64,000 nt of DNA from JAWKTM01 sp041399085 (GTDB lineage: Bacteria > Planctomycetota > Planctomycetia > Pirellulales > Pirellulaceae): positions 1-64,000 of the forward strand of contig JAWKTM010000023.1 in NCBI GenBank assembly GCA_041399085.1, given 5' to 3'. The first letter of the stretch is position 1. Each line of letters begins with the position of its first letter. The notes beneath the pieces are model-generated. The model had not been told where the DNA came from. It was given only the letters and a program-made list of their open reading frames with translations, and ran no database searches. Made by a program: the position numbers and the translations under genes. This document shows, in pieces, positions 45,486-54,559 of this stretch.

Positions 45486-46718
45486 ATGATGGAACTACTG
45501 AAAATAATCGCCGTTGTCGTGGCGCTCGTCGGCCACGTGGCAGTGTGCGTGTTTCTTTTTAACCGCTTGAATGCGTTGCCGATCCCTCGTTGGACGATCT
45601 CGTTGGTCGAGAAGCTGATCGGTGCGGCGGTCGTCGCCGGGATGGTTGCCGTCGCGGGCTGGCTGGCGATGGGTAAGCCCGAGCTCTTCAGCTTGGCCGC
45701 TTGGCCAAACATCGCGGCAGCCGCCTATGTGGCCTTCTGCGTTGCCGTTGCCTTGTGGACTGCAAAGCAAAAATGGCCGCGCCCGCTTTCGTCCGAATTG
45801 CGGCAACGGTTCACCAACCAGCGGTCGCGCACGATTGACGTTCAAGGGCGGCTGGGAAAACGATTGGCTCACGGGTGGAAGACCAACCTGCTTGCCGCCG
45901 TTCCGGGCAATCAGATTTTCGAGCTGGATGTAACCGAGAAGACTTTTGAGCTGCCGACGCTGCCCGAATCACTGGATGGCTTGTCGATCGCCCACGTTTC
46001 CGACTTGCATTACACGGGGCAAATCGATCGGCTGTTTTACGACACCGTCATCGACGAGTTACTGTCGTTGGATGCCGACTTGGTGATGATTGCCGGCGAC
46101 ATCATTGACCGAGCGGCTTGCATCGAGTGGATTCGACCAACGTTGGGCCGGCTTGCGGCGCCCCACGGAGTCTTCGCGATCTTGGGAAATCATGACAAAC
46201 GTCGGAGCGATCCGGCGCGGGTGCGGGCCGCGTTGAACGAGTGCGGCATCATTGATCTCGGCGGTACAAGCCACACCGTTCAGATCGACGGAGTACGGCT
46301 GTTATTGGCCGGTAATGAAAGGCCGTGGTACAAGTCACTGCCGAAACTCCCGCCGCGCATCGGCGAAACGGACGACGCCGAGTTCCGTTTGCTGTTGTCG
46401 CATACGCCCGATCAAATTGGCTGGGCTCGCCAACACGGCTTTGATCTGATGCTGGCTGGCCATACGCATGGCGGACAGATTCGGTTTCCGTGGCTGGGGC
46501 CAGTGATCGCGCCGAGTTTGTACGGGGCCAAATACGCGTCGGGCGTGTTCTACGAAGCTCCGACGTTGATGCACGTCAGCCGCGGCGTGGCTGGACTGGA
46601 GCCAATTCGGTTGAATTGCCGCCCCGAGATTAGCCGCTTGGTCTTGCGCTGTTCGGTCCCGGTGCGCGGCGCTACGTCGCGCGCTGAAAATGTCCGTATC
46701 GCTTCGCTGACGGTGTGA
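45486..46718 (+). CDS. Membrane-bound metallophosphoesterase
   Basis: 410 residues. Three or four N-terminal membrane helices (LKIIAVVVALVGHVAVCVFL and others) precede a calcineurin-like phosphoesterase domain: HVSDLHYTG (DxH), MIAGDIIDR (GDxxD), ILGNHDKRR (GNHD), LSHTPDQ and LMLAGHTHGGQIRFP (GHxH). All metal ligands are present. The closest group, YkuE/YaeI-like, hydrolyses lipid or nucleotide phosphodiesters. ATG 45486 or 45489 is chosen because a longer frame from 45303 overlaps no clear domain. About 245 bases before it, after the repeat, show no gene. Confidence 0.88.
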   Translation: MMELLKIIAVVVALVGHVAVCVFLFNRLNALPIPRWTISLVEKLIGAAVVAGMVAVAGWLAMGKPELFSLAAWPNIAAAAYVAFCVAVALWTAKQKWPRPLSSELRQRFTNQRSRTIDVQGRLGKRLAHGWKTNLLAAVPGNQIFELDVTEKTFELPTLPESLDGLSIAHVSDLHYTGQIDRLFYDTVIDELLSLDADLVMIAGDIIDRAACIEWIRPTLGRLAAPHGVFAILGNHDKRRSDPARVRAALNECGIIDLGGTSHTVQIDGVRLLLAGNERPWYKSLPKLPPRIGETDDAEFRLLLSHTPDQIGWARQHGFDLMLAGHTHGGQIRFPWLGPVIAPSLYGAKYASGVFYEAPTLMHVSRGVAGLEPIRLNCRPEISRLVLRCSVPVRGATSRAENVRIASLTV

Positions 46719-46799
46719 CCTAGGCTTGGATTGGGATCGTCCGACATCGGTTCTTGTCGAGCGGTTCGTTCTCGTCCAAACCAGCAAGAGGGGCACGTC

Positions 46800-47234
46800 A
46801 TGGTTAGCCGCGCGCGAAAACGACTTTGGATATTGCCAGCAATTCAAGGTGCGTTGTTAGCACGAGTCGTTGTGTACTGGGCCTTCTGCTTGCTCGCGAT
46901 TGCAACGCTCGGCACATGCTTTGTCGCGGTCCGATCGCATCCGCAGAGCTCGGGCGAGATGCTTTCGATGGCGGCGGGGCAGCTAGGTCTGCCGCTCGCG
47001 GCTTCGTGCCTAGTTCTGCCAATCGTGATCATGGATTGCCTGCGATTGTCGCATCGCTTCACGGGACCTCTGTACCGTCTGCAAGACGGCTTGCAACGAA
47101 TGGCTGCCGGAGAAACCATGCAGCCAATCCAGTTACGCGAAGACGACATGTTGCGAGACGTAGCCGACGAATTCAACCGAGTCGTGGAACGGATAAATCG
47201 GCAAACCTCGGCGAACGACCAAACCGTTTCTTGA
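46800..47234 (+). CDS. Small HAMP-like membrane protein
   Basis: 144 residues: two membrane helices (VVYWAFCLLAIATLGTCFVA and LGLPLAASCLVLPIVIM) and a cytoplasmic part like a HAMP linker (HRFTGPLYRLQDGLQRMAAG, then LREDDMLRDVADEFNRVVER). It lacks any output domain, so it may be a stand-alone regulator or contact for a chemoreceptor or kinase. ATG 46800 follows AAGAGGGG. The following 400 bases to the globin gene are without a gene. Confidence 0.7.
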   Translation: MVSRARKRLWILPAIQGALLARVVVYWAFCLLAIATLGTCFVAVRSHPQSSGEMLSMAAGQLGLPLAASCLVLPIVIMDCLRLSHRFTGPLYRLQDGLQRMAAGETMQPIQLREDDMLRDVADEFNRVVERINRQTSANDQTVS

Positions 47235-47634
47235 ACTCCAGTCATTCATCTTCCGGCAAATAAACTCGGAAGATCATTGCCGGCTCGGTGAACTAGACCT
47301 TCGCGCCTCGGCGGCACGAGACCGCCTTGAGTTCGACTTGGCGAGCCACCCTCGTCAACGGAATGACGCTGTACCGGCGCCGGCCCATGACGAGTGGTAA
47401 GGAGTGAATCCACCACGCCGTGCAATTCTTTAGCGGCCACTCTGTCGGATGTTTACACAACCCCCGAAGTGATTATTCTGGGCCGTGTTTCGATGCGAGA
47501 TGGGCCGCTCGGTCGAAACCGCTCGGCACTGGAATTCTCACGTACGCATTCGATCATTCCGTTTGCGCCAGCGTCGATGCGCGCCTTTGTTGCCATGTCG
47601 GTCCCTTGCGATTCGCATCGCGAGGCAGGATTCA
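47235..47634. other. Gene-free region upstream of the globin gene
   Basis: 400 bases with no supported gene, repeat or terminator. It must contain the promoter of the globin gene; no clear sigma-70 pair or known NO-responsive box was seen. Frames that start inside it (47394, 47420, 47485) lack family similarity before the globin. Confidence 0.4.
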
Positions 47635-48042
47635 ATGGGGCCGACCACGCCGAAGGAGCACTTCGAAAGCAGTCTTGCTCGCTGCGCCGACGACGATCGC
47701 TTCATGCCCTTGTTTTACTTCCGATTTCTCGCCAGTTCCGAGGAAGTCAGGAGCAAATTTCGGCAGACGAACTTCGACCAGCTAGGAATGATGTTGCTGC
47801 AATCCTTGAAGCTTGCGGCTGGCGCCGCCGCCGGCGATCCCGAATCGCTAAAAGAAATTCACGAACGTGCTCAAAGCCACAGTCGTCGGCACATGAATAT
47901 CGAGCCGCACTTGTATGAGATTTGGCTGGAGACGCTGATCCAAGCGGCTCGCGAGTGCGACCCCGAGTGGAACGAGGCTGTTGAGAATGGCTGGCGAACA
48001 ATTCTGGGCCACGTGATCCGCGCGATGATTCGCCACTACTGA
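47635..48042 (+). CDS. Globin-family haem protein
   Basis: 135 residues with a globin-like helix pattern: FMPLFYFRFLASSEEVRSKF (B-C-D-E), LGMMLLQSLKLA, the proximal region ERAQSHSRRHMNIEPHLYEI with His82 or His86 as the haem ligand, and WNEAVENGWRTILGHVIRAM (helix H). This looks like the single-domain planctomycete type, likely to bind oxygen or NO; exact ligand is not known. ATG 47635 with CAGGA eight bases upstream. Its last seven bases overlap the end of the convergent anti-sigma gene. Confidence 0.78.
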   Translation: MGPTTPKEHFESSLARCADDDRFMPLFYFRFLASSEEVRSKFRQTNFDQLGMMLLQSLKLAAGAAAGDPESLKEIHERAQSHSRRHMNIEPHLYEIWLETLIQAARECDPEWNEAVENGWRTILGHVIRAMIRHY

Positions 48043-50003
48043 GGGACAGGCGGCGCGTCCGGCGAACGTAGCAGGAACAAGACGCGAAGCGGGCGCGCCT
48101 CGTCGGACAACGCCTTCGGAGCGGAGACAGTTGCTGACGCGTCCTCGGCGGACGCGCGATCATTCTCGCCCGCAACTGCCTCGGACGGCGCGGAATGCTG
48201 GAAGTAATATCGCACGGCGGGACGCACGGCGGACTCTTCAGCGGAAGGCGAAGTCGCGGCTCCCGCCACGGGCGCTGGATCCTGCTTTTTCTCAGCCGCG
48301 ATGGATGTCTCTTTCAGCGACTCTTCGGCGACCGGCGCGTCGGCGGCTTTGTCAATCGCCGGGACTGCGTCGTCGTCCGCCTTCCGTGCGTTCCGTTGTG
48401 GCTGCCGCAACTCGGGGGCTGCTTCATCCTTGACCGGCTTGTCCGCAGGCGACGCCGCAGGCTCCATCCGCTGTTTCGCAAGCGATTGCGAGAATCGCAC
48501 TGCGTCCGCCGATTCATTAACCGGCTCGATCGTCAATCGCGACGCTGGCCGCTCCTCGATTTGCCGAACAAGCCGCGCCAACATCTCCGCGTCGGCCGCG
48601 ACGTAAACGGCTTCGTCGAAAACTGCCGCTTCCTTTGATTCAATTCTTTTCGTTGCCGACGAAGTTGCCGGCTTGGATCGCGACGAGTCAGCGGCGTCAG
48701 GCGACGTTACGAGATCGGCGGCCTGTCGCCGCGTTCGTTGATCGTCTCGAGAGCCACCGATCGACTTTGCTGTGCTCGGATCGCGACCAAACTGGTTGGA
48801 AGCGAGTGAAGGCGAAGCCTCGAACTCCTGCAATTTGCGTTCACGCAACATCTCGGCCAGTTGGTCCGGCGCAATAGTGACAAACACCACCACGTCGGCG
48901 GCAGGCAAGCCGGCGCCGCGAGGCAACGAAGCGGACCGCGGACGATCGGCAAGCCGGTTCTGGCTTTCGATCGGCCCCGCGACACTCGGTAACGGCTCCC
49001 CAGCCGCTCTGCCGACCGCCGCGCCCATCGCGCCGATCGGAGATGGCTCCGCTCGAAGCGCTCGCGCGCCAGGCGAACCAGCTTGTCCCGCCGCGGTCGC
49101 CTCGGCTTCGCTGGCTCCGCGGGTGAACTCGTTCATCGGAGCCGAAGTCGGCTTCGCATCCGCCGACGACGATGCGGGGGATGGAAAACTCCTCGGCGGT
49201 TGATCGCCAACGCCAAACGCTGGCGAGTTTCCGGCTGCGGACTTTTCCGCCGGCGTCGCCAACCCGCCTCCGAAACCACCACGTCCCCAAGTGCCGCCTC
49301 GGCTGGCGGAAAACGCGTCGGCTGGCATTTCGGTGGAGGCTGGCATCTCGGCGGAGGCCGCGTTTTGGCGCATCATCATCGCCCCCGGTGGCTCCGCGGG
49401 ACTGCTCATAGCCGACGGCGTAACGGTTTCGTCGGCCGCGCGCGATTCGGCCCGCTCCAGGCTCGCGCCAGAAGCTTCCTCCGCCATCGGTGTGGCTGCC
49501 GTCGGTGTTTCGGGCTCGGGTGATTCAGCTATCAACGCTTCGGAAGAACGAGCCTCGTTCTCGGCGGTCGAATCGCTCTGGGCGAGATCGCCTTGCCGCG
49601 TATCTGGCAAGCTCAACACGACCAGCACCGTCGCGGCGGCCGCGGCCACCACTCCCACAACGGTCCAACTTCGCCAGCTTGGCCGCCGATTCGCGGGCGC
49701 TTCCTTCGTGGCAAACACCGGCGTCTCGACCGTCGCCGGATTCGGCGGCCACGTGGTCCTAAGCGGCGCGGCCGGCGCCAACATCGGGTTTTCGCGGATC
49801 TCACGCACTACGGGTTCAACATAGTCGCCATGCAACTGGTGCCGAGGCAGTTCGCTCAGCCGCTGATGAATCGACGCTAACTCCTCATACAGCCGGCGGT
49901 GCTCGGCGCTCTCCGCCAGCCAACGCTCGACTTCACGACGCTCGTCCTCGGACAGCTCGTTGTCGATATAGGCGCTGATTAGTTCTTCGTCGAACGGCTT
50001 CAT
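48036..50003 (-). CDS. Anti-sigma factor with very long Ala/Pro-rich tail
   Basis: 655 residues. The N-terminus MKPFDEELISAYIDNELSED with EERREVERWL-type helices is the anti-sigma zinc-finger-like domain without its Cys/His ligands. A membrane segment (SWTVVGVVAAAAATVLVVLS) follows at about 110-135, and then some 500 residues of Ala, Pro, Ser and Glu with no repeats long enough to name, ending with two helical pieces containing DEAVYVAADAEMLARLVRQI and VVVFVTIAPDQLAEMLRER. It is 45 bases downstream of the ECF sigma gene, so it is its cognate regulator. ATG 50003 is preferred over the TTG at 50018. Confidence 0.8.
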   Translation of the reverse strand: MKPFDEELISAYIDNELSEDERREVERWLAESAEHRRLYEELASIHQRLSELPRHQLHGDYVEPVVREIRENPMLAPAAPLRTTWPPNPATVETPVFATKEAPANRRPSWRSWTVVGVVAAAAATVLVVLSLPDTRQGDLAQSDSTAENEARSSEALIAESPEPETPTAATPMAEEASGASLERAESRAADETVTPSAMSSPAEPPGAMMMRQNAASAEMPASTEMPADAFSASRGGTWGRGGFGGGLATPAEKSAAGNSPAFGVGDQPPRSFPSPASSSADAKPTSAPMNEFTRGASEAEATAAGQAGSPGARALRAEPSPIGAMGAAVGRAAGEPLPSVAGPIESQNRLADRPRSASLPRGAGLPAADVVVFVTIAPDQLAEMLRERKLQEFEASPSLASNQFGRDPSTAKSIGGSRDDQRTRRQAADLVTSPDAADSSRSKPATSSATKRIESKEAAVFDEAVYVAADAEMLARLVRQIEERPASRLTIEPVNESADAVRFSQSLAKQRMEPAASPADKPVKDEAAPELRQPQRNARKADDDAVPAIDKAADAPVAEESLKETSIAAEKKQDPAPVAGAATSPSAEESAVRPAVRYYFQHSAPSEAVAGENDRASAEDASATVSAPKALSDEARPLRVLFLLRSPDAPPVPQ

Positions 50004-50048
50004 GAAATGGGCCCGCAAATCTTTCGTGCGTTGGTCAATCTCCGAGCG

Positions 50049-50615
50049 TTAGTCGGCCGAGTTTTCTTGCCAAATGCCAGTAAGCTGGTCTCGCATATCC
50101 AATCGGGCGCGATGAATTCGGCTTCGCACCGTACCAATCGGCAGGTCGAGGATTTCCGCGATTTGTTCGTAGCTGAAACCCTCGATGTCTCGCAATATCA
50201 GGATGTCGCGACGATCCTCGGCCAGTGCGCCCAAGGCCATATGAACCTGATCGGCCTGCTCTCGTAGCTCCAAATGCTCGCTCGCATCCTGCCGATCGTC
50301 CAACGGTTCGTTGGCCGGCACGATCGGCGCGTGTTCGTGTGAGTTTTCCAATCGTCGTTTTCGGCGCAAACTAATCGTCAGATTAAACGCGATTCGGTAT
50401 AGCCACGTGTAAAACGAACTTTGACCGCGAAACGAATCCAATTTAACAAACGCCTGAACAAACGCGTCCTGCATCAAATCTTCGGCTTCCTCGCGACAGC
50501 CCGCCAAATGCACCAGCGTATTGAACAGCCGCTGTTGGTACTTATGCACCAACAGGCCGAACGCCGCCGCATCGCCCCCAAGGGCTTGGTCGATAAGCCT
50601 TTGATCGTCGCTCAC
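50049..50615 (-). CDS. ECF-type RNA polymerase sigma factor
   Basis: 188 residues. Region 2 (FGLLVHKYQQRLFNTLVHLA, DLMQDAFVQAFVKLDSFRGQ, FYTWLYRIAFNLTISLRRKR) and region 4 (LAEDRRDILILRDIEGFSYE, LPIGTVRSRIHRARLDMRDQ) are complete, with the RpoE-like spacing. GTG 50615 is preferred, since GGAGCGGTT precedes it; the ATG at 50669 adds 18 residues without similarity. Partner of the anti-sigma gene downstream. The regulon cannot be told, but the conserved autoregulation of ECF operons is likely. Confidence 0.93.
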   Translation of the reverse strand: MSDDQRLIDQALGGDAAAFGLLVHKYQQRLFNTLVHLAGCREEAEDLMQDAFVQAFVKLDSFRGQSSFYTWLYRIAFNLTISLRRKRRLENSHEHAPIVPANEPLDDRQDASEHLELREQADQVHMALGALAEDRRDILILRDIEGFSYEQIAEILDLPIGTVRSRIHRARLDMRDQLTGIWQENSAD

Positions 50616-50699
50616 AACCGCTCCGTGAATAGGGACGCGAAGTTGTTTCGGAAAGTTCCCGGCGGCCATGACCGTGACGAATTCAATCGCCTCGGCCCA

Positions 50700-52070
50700 T
50701 TACGAAGCGCCCGCCGCCGCGGCTTCGCTCGCTCCAGGATACCGCGCAAAAGAAACATGCCTGGGCCGCGCGAGCAATACGGCCCACAGCAAACACGATA
50801 CGGCCAACATGCCCAGGCTCACAAGTTGCGAAATGCTGAACGCCGTGCCCATTGCCCCCGCTTCGTCAATTCGAATCGATTCGAGCAGAAATCGAGTGAC
50901 CGGATAAATCGTCAGCATCCACGCAAACACTTCGCCGTCACGACGCCGGAAGGGAAAATAGACCCAAAGCATAAACGCCAAGAGCGCGGCGTTTACCGAA
51001 CTGTAAATCTGCGTCGGATGGACCGGACGACTCCGCGCCGGAAGCTGACTGGCCGGAAAGCTAATTGGGCCGCGCGACGTATCCAACACCACATGCGGCG
51101 CGGACTGACTAGATTGACTCAGGGCCTCACGCAACGCATCGATCGAAGGATACCGCAGGCTCGTAACGCGGTCTCCCGCTCGCAATCCGGCTCGATCCGC
51201 CAAGCTACCCTCTTCCACTTGCAAAACTTCCCGCGAGCGATCCTCCGCGGGACGAGCCAATCTCAGCCCCAATAGCTCACCTTCATGTAGCTGTTGCAGA
51301 TATGGCGGGCTGGGCGGAAAGGTAATCCCCAGCCACGGATTCTCACAGGCGCCTCCCCAGCAGCAACCATTCATCAAACAGCCAATCCGCCCAAACGCCA
51401 AACCAACGGCCATACTAGGCGCAATTAAATCCCCCAGCGCCAACGCCGAAAGACGGCGGCTGTGACAGAACCATAACACAGCGCATAAGGCGCCAATTAG
51501 CGAACCATAGACAACCAATCCACCTTCCGTGAATTTAAGGATTTCGCCAATCGTCCCGGCCAATGTGGGGCGTCGAAACTCATCCCACTTCTGAATCACG
51601 TAAAAAGCTCGCGCGCCAGCAATGCCCCCTAAGAACATCCAAAAGGCCAACGAGAAAATCACGTCGGGATTCAACCCCACGCGACGCGCGCGCTGCGCGG
51701 CCAGCCCCACGCCGCTGACCACGCCCAGCAACATCAACACACCGTATCCGCGAATTGGCAGACCTCTCGGCAATTCGGATTCACTGGCCGCCGCGGAAGC
51801 CGACTTGCTGGACGAGAACATCTGCCGAAGCAGGGCGAGCGGACCGCCTTGCGACCCCACCTCCAAAATCGGCAAGATGAAACAAATCGCGATGGCCACC
51901 ACGGCCAACATCGGCAAGACACTCCTGGTTTCCGCGGACCAACCGTGACGCCGAATCATCCATAACAACAGTCCGACGCTGAACAAACACCAAGCCAACA
52001 GCATCCAGCCAAAGCCAAAGACCGACACGCCGGCAATTTCGTGGGGAATATAGAAGAACGTCTGTCTCAT
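50700..52070 (-). CDS. lgt: Prolipoprotein diacylglyceryl transferase with internal PDZ-like insertion
   Basis: 456 residues, against the usual 260-300. Lgt attaches diacylglycerol to the lipobox Cys of prelipoproteins. The core is present: RGYGVLMLLGVVSG, GGLVVYGSLIGALCA, the signature FGRIGCLMNGCCWG (226-239) and HPTQIYSSVNAALL (351-364). Between these last two, residues about 268-342 form an insertion with PDZ character (VLQVEEGSLADRAGLRAGDR, SIDALREALS). Two more membrane helices and a polar loop are added at the N-terminus. Family knowledge places this loop on the periplasmic side. ATG 52070 begins MRQTFFYIPHEIAGV. Confidence 0.92.
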   Translation of the reverse strand: MRQTFFYIPHEIAGVSVFGFGWMLLAWCLFSVGLLLWMIRRHGWSAETRSVLPMLAVVAIAICFILPILEVGSQGGPLALLRQMFSSSKSASAAASESELPRGLPIRGYGVLMLLGVVSGVGLAAQRARRVGLNPDVIFSLAFWMFLGGIAGARAFYVIQKWDEFRRPTLAGTIGEILKFTEGGLVVYGSLIGALCAVLWFCHSRRLSALALGDLIAPSMAVGLAFGRIGCLMNGCCWGGACENPWLGITFPPSPPYLQQLHEGELLGLRLARPAEDRSREVLQVEEGSLADRAGLRAGDRVTSLRYPSIDALREALSQSSQSAPHVVLDTSRGPISFPASQLPARSRPVHPTQIYSSVNAALLAFMLWVYFPFRRRDGEVFAWMLTIYPVTRFLLESIRIDEAGAMGTAFSISQLVSLGMLAVSCLLWAVLLARPRHVSFARYPGASEAAAAGAS

Positions 52071-52091
52071 GGATAGATTGCAAATCCGTGT

Positions 52092-52112
52092 CGCCAGCAG
52101 ATCATGCTGGCG
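52092..52112. other. Hairpin between panC and lgt
   Basis: CGCCAGCA and TGCTGGCG, a perfect 8-base stem around GATCA, in the 84-base gap between the panC stop and the lgt start. No T-run; could be an mRNA structure that separates the two genes. Confidence 0.4.
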
Positions 52113-52154
52113 GAAATAAACCAGTCCCGTTCCGTTTTCGGCCGAAAGACACTT

Positions 52155-53006
52155 CTAAGTTAGGAGGCAATTGTCGATCAATCGTGTCGAGCCGACTCGT
52201 GCGGCGATCAGCGCCACGGCCGTTCCATCCACCGCGGCCAGCGACGCCAAGGACTCGGCGTCCACGACACACGCGTACTCGATGGTAGTCACCCCGCCTG
52301 TCAACAATTCGTCACGCATCGCGGTTTCCAGCTTGGAAATATTTCGCTCCCCCTGATCCACCATTCCCTTTGCCACGTTCAACGCCCGCGACAATGCCAA
52401 CGCGCGGCCTCGCTCCTCGGACGACAAATAAACATTCCGAGAACTCATTGCCAAACCATCCGACTCGCGCACAATCGGGCACACGCGAATAGTGATCGGA
52501 ACGTTTAAATCCTTGACCATGTGCCGGATCACCAGCGATTGCTGAAAGTCCTTTTGTCCGAAGAACGCCACGTCGGCGGGCGCCACGTTAAACAGCTTCA
52601 GCACGATCGTGGCCACGCCACGAAAATGGCCAGGGCGACAGTCCCCTTCCAGCGACCGACTGACTTCCGGCGGCTCGACATACGTGGAAAATTCGGCGGG
52701 ATAAATTTCTTCGTTCGTGGGAGCGAATACCGCCGCCACGCCATGCTCAGCCAATTTTTCCAAGTCGGCGGAAAAAGTTCTAGGATATTTGTTCAAATCC
52801 TCGTGAGGCGCGAACTGCGTTGGGTTAACAAAGATCGTGGCCACCGTCTCGTCGCACTCGGCTTGTGAAGCTCGTACGAGACTCATATGCCCCGCATGCA
52901 GCGCGCCCATGGTCGGCACCAATCCCACGGTTTTTCCGCGCGCGCGAACTCCCTCGACATAAGAATGCATCTCTCGACACGTACATATCACTCGAGGTTG
53001 AGACAT
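52155..53006 (-). CDS. panC: Pantothenate synthetase
   Basis: 283 residues, normal length. PanC joins pantoate and beta-alanine using ATP. Present are the HIGH-like motif VPTMGALHAGHMSLVRA, FVNPTQFAPHEDLNKYPR, the KMSKS-like KDFQQ region (VAFFGQKDFQQSLVIRHMVK) and the signature VRESDGLAMSSRNVYLSSEE. ATG 53006 (MSQPRVICTCREM) is chosen over the TTG at 53018. It is upstream of lgt on the same strand and downstream of folK, 74 bases away. Confidence 0.96.
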   Translation of the reverse strand: MSQPRVICTCREMHSYVEGVRARGKTVGLVPTMGALHAGHMSLVRASQAECDETVATIFVNPTQFAPHEDLNKYPRTFSADLEKLAEHGVAAVFAPTNEEIYPAEFSTYVEPPEVSRSLEGDCRPGHFRGVATIVLKLFNVAPADVAFFGQKDFQQSLVIRHMVKDLNVPITIRVCPIVRESDGLAMSSRNVYLSSEERGRALALSRALNVAKGMVDQGERNISKLETAMRDELLTGGVTTIEYACVVDAESLASLAAVDGTAVALIAARVGSTRLIDNCLLT

Positions 53007-53080
53007 GGAGCTATTCAAAAATCGATAAACTGGGGTGTGAGTTATGCAAAACGTGGCCTAGAACAAACCGCCGAACCTAG

Positions 53081-54034
53081 CTACGAACGCCGCATCGCTT
53101 GCATCGCCGCCGATATCTCCATCACAGCCACTTCGTCGCTCGGCGCGTTCAAAATCAAAGTAGGCCGCCGGTATTCGTGGCGAACATAGTCTCGCAAGTC
53201 AACATCGGCGGCATCGGACGGATCGCTCAACAGCACCAGCAATTTTGGAGGCGTCACTTCGGCTTTCAAGTTTCGTAGCAATTGCAAATCCGATTCATTG
53301 CCAATCGCGAACGCCAGTTGCCTTATCTTGAACCATACCGAGTCGAACCAGAAATCGCTGATAACGCACCGACGAACGTCGAACGAAGCGACCAATTCGG
53401 CCAGTTGGCTCAGTGATTCTAGGTTCGCCGCCATCGACTGGCCAGACGAACCGATCGCATCGCTAACCGGCGGGCGCAATGCCAATTGGCAGCTCAAAGC
53501 CTGGGCAACTTGGCGAACGATGCGTTGGGCTTGAACCGCGTCATGTCCGCTCACCGCCAAATAATCGGGCGTCGCGTCCAAATGTTCGAGCAGACGCGCG
53601 ATCGTCCAGCCCGTTTGTGGATCGACCATATCGCCCCCAACCTCCGCCGCTGGTTGCAAAACGAATCGGCGAAAAGCCATGCGTGGGTGAGGCAAGCTCA
53701 GTCGAGGCGTGTCACGGATTTGTTGGCCGTGTAGCAATAAATCCAGATCAACAGTTCGCGCACTCCATCGCGCCGACCGCTGCCGCCCCAATTCCGCTTC
53801 GACGGAAAATAACTCGTCCAGGAGCGCATCTGCATTCAGTGTCGTCCGCAATCGAGCCGCGCCGTTCAGATAATCTGGTTGGCCCGACGGACCACCAACC
53901 GGAGTCGTGGCATACCAACGACTGATCGCGGCCACTTCGATACCGCCGCGCGATTGCAGTCGACCAACGGCCTTGTTCAACAATTCGCCACGGTCGCCAA
54001 GATTGGAACCAAGCGAGATCAAGGCATCGGCCAT
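53081..54034 (-). CDS. folK: HPPK (FolK) fused to a degenerate deoxynucleoside-kinase-like domain
   Basis: 317 residues. Residues 1-155 are a full HPPK of folate synthesis: LISLGSNLGDRGELLNKAVG, RSARWSARTVDLDLLLHG, LPHPRMAFRRFVLQPAAEV. The rest (158-317) resembles a deoxynucleoside kinase: YLAVSGHDAVQAQRIVRQVA is where a P-loop (GxxGxGKT) should be, CVISDFWFDSVWFKIRQLAF matches the DFLFEKDRxFA region, and PTLILNAPSDEVAVMEISAA matches the C-terminal lid. The P-loop glycines and lysine are missing, so the second domain is probably catalytically dead. Fusions of HPPK with dNK exist in this phylum. ATG 54034. Confidence 0.9.
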   Translation of the reverse strand: MADALISLGSNLGDRGELLNKAVGRLQSRGGIEVAAISRWYATTPVGGPSGQPDYLNGAARLRTTLNADALLDELFSVEAELGRQRSARWSARTVDLDLLLHGQQIRDTPRLSLPHPRMAFRRFVLQPAAEVGGDMVDPQTGWTIARLLEHLDATPDYLAVSGHDAVQAQRIVRQVAQALSCQLALRPPVSDAIGSSGQSMAANLESLSQLAELVASFDVRRCVISDFWFDSVWFKIRQLAFAIGNESDLQLLRNLKAEVTPPKLLVLLSDPSDAADVDLRDYVRHEYRRPTLILNAPSDEVAVMEISAAMQAMRRS

Positions 54035-54559
54035 GACGGCGGCTCGCTACTGGCGACGAATGCGTCGTCATCCTGGGCGACAAAGAAAAACACGGGGAGG
54101 GCGTCCAAACCACGACCAAGGTCGTCGACTGTCGGTTCCATCAGTCATCGCCCCCCGATCTTGTTCGAGGTGGCAGTTGTGTCCGCGATACCGTTCGCAT
54201 CGCACGAAAATCGCATCCCAGGAAAACAACAGCGGCCCGCGCGGTACAGGGGCGGGCCGCTCCATCCGGTCTTTCTAAACCCAATGCGTGCCAGAACGGC
54301 AACGGGGACAAGAACCACCAGGGGTCGAATTAGCCAAGCAAGGTTTTTCGTGCTGAACACTGGCCTCATTGTGCGAAACTGCGAGCAATTGTCAAGCACC
54401 TAGACCAACTAACTTTTTTCGGTTCCGCAGCCCCGTTGGTCGCCCCGAATTCGCCGCTTTGCCGGCCAGCGACCGTCGTCCACGATCCTATTCGCCGTTC
54501 CAGCCAAGCCGCCGTGGCGCAATCACGTCGCCACGCGCGATGATGAACCCAACCAACAC
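54035..54559. other. Gene-free region between folK and arsC
   Basis: 525 bases with no supported gene on either strand. It holds a terminator-like hairpin (54232-54260) for leftward transcription from arsC and presumably the folK promoter to its left. Short frames across it have no family similarity. Confidence 0.45.
54232..54260 (-). terminator. Terminator-like hairpin downstream of arsC
   Basis: GCGGCCCGC and GCGGGCCGC pair perfectly (9 bases) around an 11-base loop. Read on the minus strand it is followed by TGTTGTTTTCC, which supports termination of transcription coming from arsC before folK. Confidence 0.55.
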
